Source: JBDIBB01 sp039812685 (GTDB taxonomy: Bacteria; Acidobacteriota; Vicinamibacteria; Vicinamibacterales; JAFNAJ01). From it: 13,615 bases of DNA. Of the stretch, positions 6,775-12,796 are shown in pieces. Both the position numbers and the translations under genes were made by a program. Location: the NCBI GenBank assembly GCA_039812685.1, contig JBDIBB010000103.1, positions 1-13,615 of the forward strand, read 5' to 3'. The notes under the pieces were generated by a model that saw nothing but the letters and a program-made list of their open reading frames with translations, ran no database searches and was not told where the DNA came from. The number at the start of each line of letters is the position of its first letter. The stretch's first letter is position 1.

Positions 6775-6806
6775 GCCTGACCCGCCGCGCGCCCGGCGGG
6801 TCAGGC
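6775..6806. terminator. Bidirectional terminator-like hairpin (12-13 bp perfect stem)
   Basis: GCCTGACCCGCC (6775-6786) pairs perfectly with GGCGGGTCAGGC (6795-6806); one more G-C pair (6787-6794) leaves a 6-base loop. It lies 22 bases after the hydrolase stop and contains the stop codon (6801-6803) of the convergent minus-strand gene. It is the strongest stem I found, and lacks a T tract on both sides. Confidence 0.6.
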
Positions 6807-7202
6807 CCCGTCGGACGGTGCGGCCGTCTCGAACTCGATGAAGGGGCCGTCGGCCTCGCGGCTGCGGTCGCGGTAACTGCAGCGGCCGGTGTGTTCGTGG
6901 CCCGGGTAGAGCGTCTCGAACATGCGGCACGCCTCGGGCCGCCGGAGCCAGGTGCCGTCGCCGGCGAGGCAGTGCGCCACGGGCACCGGCACCTCGCCCT
7001 CGGGACGGATCTCGAGGATGGTCACGTCGGCTGGATCGACCCGCTCGTCGGCGAGGCGGTCCAGCAACCCGCACAGCGTGTCGCAGACGTAGCTGCCGGT
7101 CATGCCCGCGACGCCCATGACGGCCACTCGCGCCTCGTAGGTGTAAGGCAGCCGGCGATCGTACTTCGATGCCGGCCCGAGGATCCTGCGTGTGATGTCC
7201 AT
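6801..7202 (-). CDS. Unrecognised small protein with Cys/His-rich C-terminal half
   Basis: I do not recognise the family with confidence. The 133-residue protein has no signal peptide or membrane helix and should be cytosolic. The N-terminal part has a basic patch (KYDRRLPYTYEARV, residues 13-26) and C40 and C44 in YVCDTLCGLL, in what looks like a helix. The C-terminal half holds H77-C78, C92, H102-E-H104 and C108, with GDGTWLRRPEAC between them, which could bind a metal. GGGAGGG about 8 bases before ATG 7202 is a strong ribosome binding site, and codon use matches the neighbours, so the gene is real. It is divergent from cydAB across a 258-base spacer and convergent with the hydrolase. A role linked to the bd oxidase is a guess from position only. 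Confidence 0.72.
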   Translation of the reverse strand: MDITRRILGPASKYDRRLPYTYEARVAVMGVAGMTGSYVCDTLCGLLDRLADERVDPADVTILEIRPEGEVPVPVAHCLAGDGTWLRRPEACRMFETLYPGHEHTGRCSYRDRSREADGPFIEFETAAPSDGA

Positions 7203-7225
7203 GCGTAGGCCCTCCCGCCGTCGCG

Positions 7226-7245
7226 CCGGGCCGCCGGTGGCCCGG
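7226..7245 (-). promoter_or_regulatory. Leader hairpin upstream of the small Cys/His protein
   Basis: CCGGGCC (7226-7232) and GGCCCGG (7239-7245) form a perfect 7-bp stem with a 6-base loop. It sits between a possible -10 (7257-7262) and the ribosome binding site of the minus-strand gene, in what would be its 5' leader. In DNA this GC-rich it may be chance. Confidence 0.25.
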
Positions 7246-7256
7246 ACGCCTGCCTG

Positions 7257-7262
7257 AGTCTA
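7257..7262 (-). promoter_or_regulatory. Possible -10 element for the small Cys/His protein gene
   Basis: On the minus strand the hexamer is TAGACT, 54 bases before the start codon at 7202. No -35 match is visible at 16-18 bases. Confidence 0.3.
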
Positions 7263-7391
7263 CCGCCGTTCAGGTGCTGGTGGACCCGCGGAGCGCCGCG
7301 TCGGCGTCGCCCGCCGCGCCGGGCCTCCCGGTCCCGCACGGCCCGCCGCCCGGCGCGCGATTCAGGACGGCGGGATCGCCCTGGAACGCGA

Positions 7392-7397
7392 TAGGCT
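7392..7397 (+). promoter_or_regulatory. Possible -10 element for cydAB
   Basis: TAGGCT lies 63 bases upstream of the cydA start, in the 258-base divergent spacer (7203-7460). I looked for FNR-like (TTGAT-N4-ATCAA) and Rex-like (TTGTGA-N6-TCACAA) sites in the spacer and saw none. Confidence 0.28.
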
Positions 7398-7460
7398 GTC
7401 TCGAGGCCCCGGCCTGCCCGCCGCTCACCAGGCCACGACCGAAAGGACGTCCGGACCGCC

Positions 7461-8858
7461 ATGGATCCCGTCACCCTCGCGCGCTGGCAATTCGGCATCA
7501 CCACCGTCTACCACTTCTTCTTCGTCCCGCTCACGCTGGGCCTGATCTGGGTCGTGGCCGGGCTGCAGACCGCCTGGTACGTCACGGGACGGGATCTCTA
7601 CCGGCGCATGACGAAGTTCTGGGGAAAGCTCTTCCTCATCAACTTCGCGATGGGCGTGGTCACCGGCCTCGTGCAGGAGTTCCAGTTCGGCATGAACTGG
7701 TCGGAGTACTCCCGCTTCGTGGGCGACGTGTTCGGGGCGCCGCTGGCCATCGAGGCGCTGCTCGCCTTCTTCCTGGAGTCGACGTTCCTGGGCCTCTGGC
7801 TCTTCGGGTGGGAGCGGCTGCCGAAGAAGGTGCACCTGGCCTGCATCTGGCTGGTGGCCGTCGGATCGAACCTGTCGGCCTACTGGATCCTGGTGGCCAA
7901 CTCGTTCATGCAGCAACCGATGGGCCATGTCATCAACAACGGCCGCGCCGAGATGAACGACTTCCTGGCGCTGGTCACCAACCCGCACGTCTTCGTGCAG
8001 TTCCCGCACGTGATCGCCGGCGCGATGGCCACCGCCGGCTTCTTCGTGCTGGGCATCAGCGCGTGGCACCTGCGGCGGGGCCCGGCCGATGACGTCAACC
8101 GCGAGGCGTTCCGGCTGTCGTTCAGGATCGGCGCGATCTACGGCACGGTCGCGATCGTCGCGACGATGGTGATCGGCCACGCGCAGGCGCAGTACATGGT
8201 GAAGGTGCAGCCGATGAAGATGGCGGCGGCCGAGGCGCTCTGGGAGACGGAGAACCCGGCGGCGATGTCGCTGTTCACCTGGGGCGACGAAGCGCAGCAG
8301 CGCGACGTGTTCGCCATCAAGGTGCCGGGCCTGCTGAGCTTCCTCGCCCACAACCGGTTCGAGGGCGAGGTCAGGGGGATCCGCCAACTGCAGCAGGAGT
8401 ACGCGGCGCGCTACGGGCCGGGGCAGTACTGGCCGCCGGTGAAGTGGACCTACTGGACCTTCCGCATCATGGTAGGCGCCGGCATGGCCATGTTCGCCGC
8501 CGGCGCCTGGGCGTGCTGGCTCACGCTGCGCGGGCGCGCCCCCGCGGCGGCCTGGCTGCTGGCGCTGCTCGTGCCGGCGACGGCGCTGCCCTACATCGCC
8601 AATTCGGCCGGATGGATCTTCACCGAGATCGGGCGCCAGCCGTGGATCGTCTTCGGCCTGCAGAAGACCGTCGAGGGCGTGTCGCCAGCCGTGAGCGTCG
8701 GCGAGGTGCTGACCACGCTGATCGGATACACGCTGCTCTACGGCGTGCTGATGGTCGTCACCGTCTACCTGCTGCGGACGTACGCCATGGCCGGCCTCGG
8801 CGTCGAGCCGGATCCGGCGGCCGCCCCCGCGGGCGAACCTGTCGCCGCGCGGGCGTGA
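7461..8858 (+). CDS. cydA: Cytochrome bd quinol oxidase subunit I
   Basis: This 465-residue membrane protein is the haem- and quinol-binding subunit of cytochrome bd oxidase, which reduces oxygen to water with electrons from quinol in the cytoplasmic membrane. Key residues match the E. coli protein by motif: H18 (b595 ligand, His19), E98 and E106 (Glu99, Glu107), H183 and M337 (b558 ligands His186 and Met393, the latter in FRIMVG), and K253 with E258 in KMAAAEALWET (quinol-loop Lys252 and Glu257). The GWIFTEIGRQPW signature is at 384-395. It is shorter than E. coli CydA (522) because the region between KMAAAEALWET and FRIMVG is short, so it belongs to the short-Q-loop type. The ATG at 7461 has only a weak SD (AAAGGA about 14 bases upstream), but the N-terminus fits the family. 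cydB follows after 12 bases. Confidence 0.97.
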   Translation: MDPVTLARWQFGITTVYHFFFVPLTLGLIWVVAGLQTAWYVTGRDLYRRMTKFWGKLFLINFAMGVVTGLVQEFQFGMNWSEYSRFVGDVFGAPLAIEALLAFFLESTFLGLWLFGWERLPKKVHLACIWLVAVGSNLSAYWILVANSFMQQPMGHVINNGRAEMNDFLALVTNPHVFVQFPHVIAGAMATAGFFVLGISAWHLRRGPADDVNREAFRLSFRIGAIYGTVAIVATMVIGHAQAQYMVKVQPMKMAAAEALWETENPAAMSLFTWGDEAQQRDVFAIKVPGLLSFLAHNRFEGEVRGIRQLQQEYAARYGPGQYWPPVKWTYWTFRIMVGAGMAMFAAGAWACWLTLRGRAPAAAWLLALLVPATALPYIANSAGWIFTEIGRQPWIVFGLQKTVEGVSPAVSVGEVLTTLIGYTLLYGVLMVVTVYLLRTYAMAGLGVEPDPAAAPAGEPVAARA

Positions 8859-8870
8859 GGGGAGGCGTCC

Positions 8871-9884
8871 ATGGATCTCAACACGCTCTGGTTCGCGCTG
8901 ATCGCCATCCTCTTCATCGGGTTCTTCATCCTCGAGGGCTTCGACTACGGCGTGGGCATCCTGCTGCCGCTGCTCGGCCGGACCGACCGGCAGCGGCGGG
9001 AGATCATCCACACGATCGGCCCGGTCTGGGACGGCAACGAGGTGTGGGTGATCACGGCGGGCGGCGCCACGTTCGCGGCGTTCCCGCACTGGTACGCGAC
9101 GCTGTTCAGCGGCTTCTACCTGCCGCTGTTCCTGATGGTCACCGCGCTCATCGTCCGGGGCGTCGCCTTCGAGTTCCGCAGCAAGGACCGGCGGCCCATC
9201 TGGCGGGCCACGTGGGACTGGGGCATCTTCGCGGGCAGCCTGGTGCCGGCCCTCCTGTGGGGCGTGGCGCTCGGCAACCTGCTGATGGGCGTGCCAATCG
9301 ACGCGAGCAAGACCTACACCGGCGGCTTCTTCAACCTGCTGAATCCCTACGCGCTGGTTGCCGGGCTCATGTCGCTGACGGCCTTCGTCACGCACGGCGC
9401 CATCTTCCTCAACCTGAAGACCGAAGGGATGCTGCGCGAGCGCGCCTTGCGCGCCACGAAGATCGTCGGCCCGATCGCCACGGTGTTCATCGGGCTCTTC
9501 GTGATCGCGACCTACCTGTGGACCGATGCCTTCTCGGGCCTCGGCGTGGACCCGGGCCTGGCGCCGGTCGCCGCGGTGGGCGCCCTGCTCGCGGCCGGCG
9601 GGTTCGTCCGGGCCGGACGGATGGGGTGGGCCTTCTCGATGACGTGCGTCACCATCGCCATGGCGACCATTACGATCTTCAGCGCGCTCTATCCGCGCGT
9701 GATGGTGTCGAGCCTGAATCCCGAGTGGAGTCTGACGATCTACAACGCCTCGTCCACGCCCTACACGCTGAAGGTGATGAGCGTCGTGGCGCTGGTGTGC
9801 GTGCCGGTCGTGCTGGCGTACCAGGGGTGGACCTACTGGGTGTTCCGTCACCGTGTGACCGCGGACACGCACCTGGAGTACTGA
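8871..9884 (+). CDS. cydB: Cytochrome bd quinol oxidase subunit II
   Basis: This 337-residue subunit, with about eight to nine helices, pairs with CydA in the cytoplasmic membrane. It carries the family motifs GFDYGVG (23-29), GPVWDGNEVW (50-59), RGVAFEFR (96-103), an NPYALVAGL region (in the middle third) and a C-terminal TPYTLKVMS helix start before a long final helix. Its length is close to that of other CydB proteins. The ATG at 8871 is preceded by GGGGAGG with 5 bases of spacing. The gap to cydA is only 12 bases, so the two are co-transcribed. I see no cydX-like small gene after it and no cydCD transporter genes in the window. A hairpin follows the stop. Confidence 0.97.
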   Translation: MDLNTLWFALIAILFIGFFILEGFDYGVGILLPLLGRTDRQRREIIHTIGPVWDGNEVWVITAGGATFAAFPHWYATLFSGFYLPLFLMVTALIVRGVAFEFRSKDRRPIWRATWDWGIFAGSLVPALLWGVALGNLLMGVPIDASKTYTGGFFNLLNPYALVAGLMSLTAFVTHGAIFLNLKTEGMLRERALRATKIVGPIATVFIGLFVIATYLWTDAFSGLGVDPGLAPVAAVGALLAAGGFVRAGRMGWAFSMTCVTIAMATITIFSALYPRVMVSSLNPEWSLTIYNASSTPYTLKVMSVVALVCVPVVLAYQGWTYWVFRHRVTADTHLEY

Positions 9885-9886
9885 TT

Positions 9887-9913
9887 CGAACCGGTTCGGA
9901 CGGCTCGCGTCCG
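9887..9913 (+). terminator. Palindrome and hairpin after cydB
   Basis: CGAACCGGTTCG (9887-9898) is a perfect 12-base palindrome three bases after the cydB stop. It overlaps a second hairpin, CGGACG (9897-9902) with CGTCCG (9908-9913) around a 5-base loop. The two would be mutually exclusive RNA structures. A terminator or RNA-end function is likely by position, but there is no T tract. Confidence 0.35.
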
Positions 9914-10054
9914 GCGCGGCCCAGCCAGACGCGGTCGCCGCCGAAGCCCGGCCGTAGCCGCGCCCGCGAGACCGATCCACCGCGGTCGGACACCGGCGGC
10001 CTGGCCGTCCGTGGTGGAAGGGTCGTGTGGCAGCGAGACGGGCGGGCGCCGGAT

Positions 10055-10060
10055 TATACT
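10055..10060 (+). promoter_or_regulatory. -10 element for the GH-like / DUF362 operon
   Basis: TATACT within GGATTATACTG is the most A/T-rich spot in the spacer. It lies 125 bases upstream of the likely start at 10186. No -35 hexamer is visible. Transcription from here would give a leader of about 120 bases. Confidence 0.42.
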
Positions 10061-10085
10061 GACGGTGTCGTCCGCCGGCCGCGGG

Positions 10086-10099
10086 GGCACGAACGTGCC
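10086..10099. repeat. Inverted repeat GGCAC-N4-GTGCC in the leader of the GH-like gene
   Basis: GGCAC (10086-10090) and GTGCC (10095-10099) flank GAAC. The site begins 26 bases after the -10 element, so it could be an operator or an RNA hairpin. No specific regulator family can be named from it. Confidence 0.35.
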
Positions 10100-10126
10100 A
10101 GCAGTCCACCGGCGTGGCGGGTTCAT

Positions 10127-10138
10127 CTGACAAGTCAG
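10127..10138. repeat. Inverted repeat CTGAC-N2-GTCAG in the leader of the GH-like gene
   Basis: CTGAC (10127-10131) and GTCAG (10134-10138) flank AA in a locally less GC-rich stretch, about 48 bases before the start codon. It is a second candidate operator; chance occurrence is possible. Confidence 0.3.
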
Positions 10139-10185
10139 TCCTGCGAGCTCGTGAGGCGCAGTCCTTCGTGTGAGTCGAGGTGGTG

Positions 10186-11457
10186 ATGGCCCTGGACCTG
10201 GCGAACGAGATTGTGATCCGGTGGAGTGAACCCGACCTGCGGCACGTCCCGCTGCTCCAGGAGGCAGGCATCTCCGTGGCCTGGGGCACGGCAGACGCGG
10301 CGTTTTCCGACGCCTGCTCGGCCGTGGGAATCCGGGCGCTGGCCCCGGACGCCATCCGCAGCGTCAAGGCCGAGGACGCCGGCCGCGTCGATCCCGGAGC
10401 GCCGCTGATCGTCGAGGACGGCACGTGGCCTGGCGTCCAGAGGCAGGATCCGGCGCTGGCGAGCGCGACGCGTTCGCTCTGGATCGACACCAACGGGTAC
10501 CGTCTCGGGCAGTTGCGTGCGCTGCATCCCGGCACCATCCCGTTTCTCGCGTATCAGCCCGACACGGACGCGGGCGTCTCGGCGGATCGGATGGTGCCGT
10601 TCGAGTCGCTGGAACTCGCGCTGGCGGAGGCGTGGGTCGGAGGCGGCAACTACGTCCTCGCGCTCGAACCCAGGTACCGCGACGCGCTGCTGCGCGGCGA
10701 CCAGAAGGCGACGGCCGCCTGGCGCAGCCTCGGCCGCACCACGCGCTGGCTGCGCGCGCACGCGAGCCTGTTCCGGCAGCCGACACTGCCCGGGGTCACC
10801 GTGCTGGTGGACGGCGGGTTCGTCAGCACCGAGGTGGCCAACCTGATGTACCGGCAGTGCGTGTCGCCAGCCTTCGAGCCGGCCTCGGGCCCGCCGCCGC
10901 CGGATCCGTCCCGGAGACGGGTGGTCGTGGCCGCGGGCATCGACGCGCCCGCGGCGGAGGTTGCCGATCGCATCCTCGCCCACGCCTCGGCTGGCGCCAG
11001 CGTCGTCGTCGACGACCTCGGTGAGAACGCGTGGTGGCGGCGTGCCGGGCTCACACGAACCAGGGTCCAGGAGGATCGCGAGTTCTACTCGTTGGGCGCC
11101 GGACAGGTGGTGGCCTACCACCAGGTGGACGATCCCAGTGAGCTGGCGCTCGACGTCCTCGACCTGCTGACGCCAGGACAGCGTTCCGCGCGCCTGTGGA
11201 ACAGTCAGGGCGGCGTGGCCATGGCCACCACCGCGCCGGCGTCGGGTCCTGTCAGCGGCAAGGCCCTGCTGCACGTCGTGAATTACTCCCGGCCCGCGGA
11301 TCTGCCGGTGCTGGCGCGCATCTACGGCAACTACTCGGGTGCGACCCTCCTGCGGCCGGAGCACGAACCCCTGGAGGTGAAGGTCGCCCGGCGGGGTGTG
11401 CAGAGCGAGGTCGCCATCCCGGAGATGGCGCGCGTGGCGGTGGTGGTGTTCCGGTAA
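10186..11457 (+). CDS. Glycoside-hydrolase-like protein of unknown function (GH42-like layout)
   Basis: I do not recognise an exact family. The 423-residue protein has no signal peptide or membrane helix. Its layout recalls the later part of GH42-type beta-galactosidases. A barrel-like N-terminal half includes EDGTWPGV, WIDTNGYRLGQL and an AWVGGGNYVLALEP element like the GG-N-F segments of such enzymes. A Rossmann/GATase-like middle follows (VVVAAGIDAPAAEVADRILAHASAGASVVVDD in the original, broken by short linkers). The C-terminal beta-domain contains LLHVVNYSRP, like the HLVN strand of those families. I cannot place a catalytic glutamate pair, so it may not be a hydrolase. Of the GTG codons at 10180 and 10183 and the ATG at 10186, the ATG is preferred: GAGG lies 5 bases before it. 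The DUF362 gene follows after 21 bases in the same operon. Confidence 0.6.
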   Translation: MALDLANEIVIRWSEPDLRHVPLLQEAGISVAWGTADAAFSDACSAVGIRALAPDAIRSVKAEDAGRVDPGAPLIVEDGTWPGVQRQDPALASATRSLWIDTNGYRLGQLRALHPGTIPFLAYQPDTDAGVSADRMVPFESLELALAEAWVGGGNYVLALEPRYRDALLRGDQKATAAWRSLGRTTRWLRAHASLFRQPTLPGVTVLVDGGFVSTEVANLMYRQCVSPAFEPASGPPPPDPSRRRVVVAAGIDAPAAEVADRILAHASAGASVVVDDLGENAWWRRAGLTRTRVQEDREFYSLGAGQVVAYHQVDDPSELALDVLDLLTPGQRSARLWNSQGGVAMATTAPASGPVSGKALLHVVNYSRPADLPVLARIYGNYSGATLLRPEHEPLEVKVARRGVQSEVAIPEMARVAVVVFR

Positions 11458-11478
11458 CGACTGTCCGGCCCGGGGGGC

Positions 11479-12780
11479 ATGATGACTGTCAGCAGGAGAG
11501 AGTTTCTGATCACGGGCGCCGCCGCCATGGCGACCGGCGCCCTGTCGGGGGCGAGTCTCGGCGCGTTCGCGCCGCAGGCGAACGCCTACTTCGGGCTGCA
11601 CCCCTTCATCGAGCGGAACCCCGGGGCCGTCTTCCTCCGGCGCACCAAGGTGACGCACAAGATGGACGCCGCGGCGAAGCTGCGCGAGGGGCTCGGGCTG
11701 GCCAGGCAGATCTTCGTGCCGATGGACCGGCCCGGGGTCCCGATTACGCACCGTGTCGTCCTGAAGCCCAACGCCACGGGCGTCTACGACCGGCAGCGTC
11801 CGCCGGAGGAGAACTGGGGCGTCGGCACCGACCCGCAGTTCTACGAAGGGATGGTCACCGGCCTGCAGGAACTCGGCCTGAAGCAGTTCCACTTCGTCGA
11901 GTCGACGGGCTACGACACCTGGAACCTGCGCGGCTTCAACGACATCAACGAACGGCTCGGCGTCCGCATCGGCGAGTCGGCGCGCCGCCCGCGGCACCTG
12001 CGCGAGGGCTTCGAGACGAACTGGGCCAAGGTGCCCGATGCCGTCGTGTTCGATCGCATCCCGCACTACGCGCCGGTTGGCGAGCCCGACACCTGGCTGC
12101 TGAACATCGCCAAGTGGAAGGCGCACAGCATGTGCCTCACCCAGTCGGTGAAGAACCTCCAGGGCCTGGTGGCGCATCCGTTCACGAGCTTCTGCGGCGG
12201 CTGGCGGACGGTGCTCGACGTGCAGCCGTTCATGAAGGCCGAGGTGAACCCGCGGGTGGAGCAGGTCGTGAACGACTTCTTCGACCTCCACCGGAAGCGC
12301 AACTTCGCCCGCTACGACTCGGCGGGCAGCATCCGGCTGGGCGCCTCGATCACGCCGATCGTCCAGGAAATCTGGGCGCACAAGACGTGTGACAACCTGA
12401 GCACCCTGTCACCCGGCCTCTCGATGATCGAGGGCATCTACGGTCGCGATGGCGACGGGTTCAACCAGGGCGACGACTACCTGACGAACCTGGTGATGTT
12501 TGGCAAGAACCCCTTCCGGCTCGACCTCGTCGGGCTGTACCTCGGGGGGCACGAGCCGGGCAACGTCCACCTGTACCGGATCGCGAAGGAGCGCGGCCTG
12601 AGCGACACGTTCAACCCGTGGGAGGTTCCGGTCTACGAGTGGACCGATGCGGGCCCGGTCGAGCGCAAGCTCACCGACTTCCCGCGCACGCCGCTGAAGA
12701 CCATCTACCTCCCCCGGGAGGGCGAACCGGAACTGCACCTCGTCGACGAGCACTTCGACTACGACAAGGTGACGGTGTGA
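11479..12780 (+). CDS. Tat-exported DUF362 family protein
   Basis: This 433-residue protein begins with a clear twin-arginine leader, SRREFL at residues 5-10, followed by a hydrophobic GAAAMATGALSGA stretch and an end near ANA (34-36). The body matches the DUF362 family: VVLKPNATG, a FHFVESTGYDTWN strand-loop, and the hallmark LLNIAKWKAHSMCLTQSVKNLQG-like segment in the middle, of the K-x-K-x-H...KN-x-x-G form. No CxxCxxC ferredoxin cluster is present, although some DUF362 proteins have one. The few cysteines (in HSMC, SFCGG and HKTC) do not form an obvious cluster motif. The biochemical role of the family is not established. The start is ATG 11479 or the adjoining ATG 11482, after a G-rich run. 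It is co-transcribed with the GH-like gene and convergent with the RraA-like gene 16 bases downstream. Confidence 0.85.
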   Translation: MMTVSRREFLITGAAAMATGALSGASLGAFAPQANAYFGLHPFIERNPGAVFLRRTKVTHKMDAAAKLREGLGLARQIFVPMDRPGVPITHRVVLKPNATGVYDRQRPPEENWGVGTDPQFYEGMVTGLQELGLKQFHFVESTGYDTWNLRGFNDINERLGVRIGESARRPRHLREGFETNWAKVPDAVVFDRIPHYAPVGEPDTWLLNIAKWKAHSMCLTQSVKNLQGLVAHPFTSFCGGWRTVLDVQPFMKAEVNPRVEQVVNDFFDLHRKRNFARYDSAGSIRLGASITPIVQEIWAHKTCDNLSTLSPGLSMIEGIYGRDGDGFNQGDDYLTNLVMFGKNPFRLDLVGLYLGGHEPGNVHLYRIAKERGLSDTFNPWEVPVYEWTDAGPVERKLTDFPRTPLKTIYLPREGEPELHLVDEHFDYDKVTV

Positions 12781-12796
12781 GTCGCGTGGAAGACTG

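Larger units (their letters stand above)
9885..10185. other. 301-base intergenic region between cydB and the GH-like gene
   Basis: I see no credible gene here: frames are open only as GC-rich noise, without a ribosome binding site or conserved motif. It holds the post-cydB palindrome and hairpin, a TATACT -10 at 10055-10060, two inverted repeats at 10086-10099 and 10127-10138, and the GAGG ribosome binding site at 10177-10180 of the next gene. The new promoter suggests the following genes are not part of the cyd operon. Confidence 0.6.

Noticed and set aside
9885..10054. A cydX-like small gene after cydB
   Set aside because: No short frame with a start, a ribosome binding site and a single hydrophobic helix is present.
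7425..10538. A very long open frame on the minus strand across cydAB and beyond
   Set aside because: It is antisense to cydA and cydB, which are beyond doubt, and its translation is Arg/Pro/Gly/His/Asp-rich with no family motif. Such frames arise from G/C-ending codons in GC-rich DNA.
10135..12381. A long minus-strand open frame across the GH-like and DUF362 genes
   Set aside because: It is antisense to two well-supported genes, is low in complexity, and has no ribosome binding site or recognisable domain.
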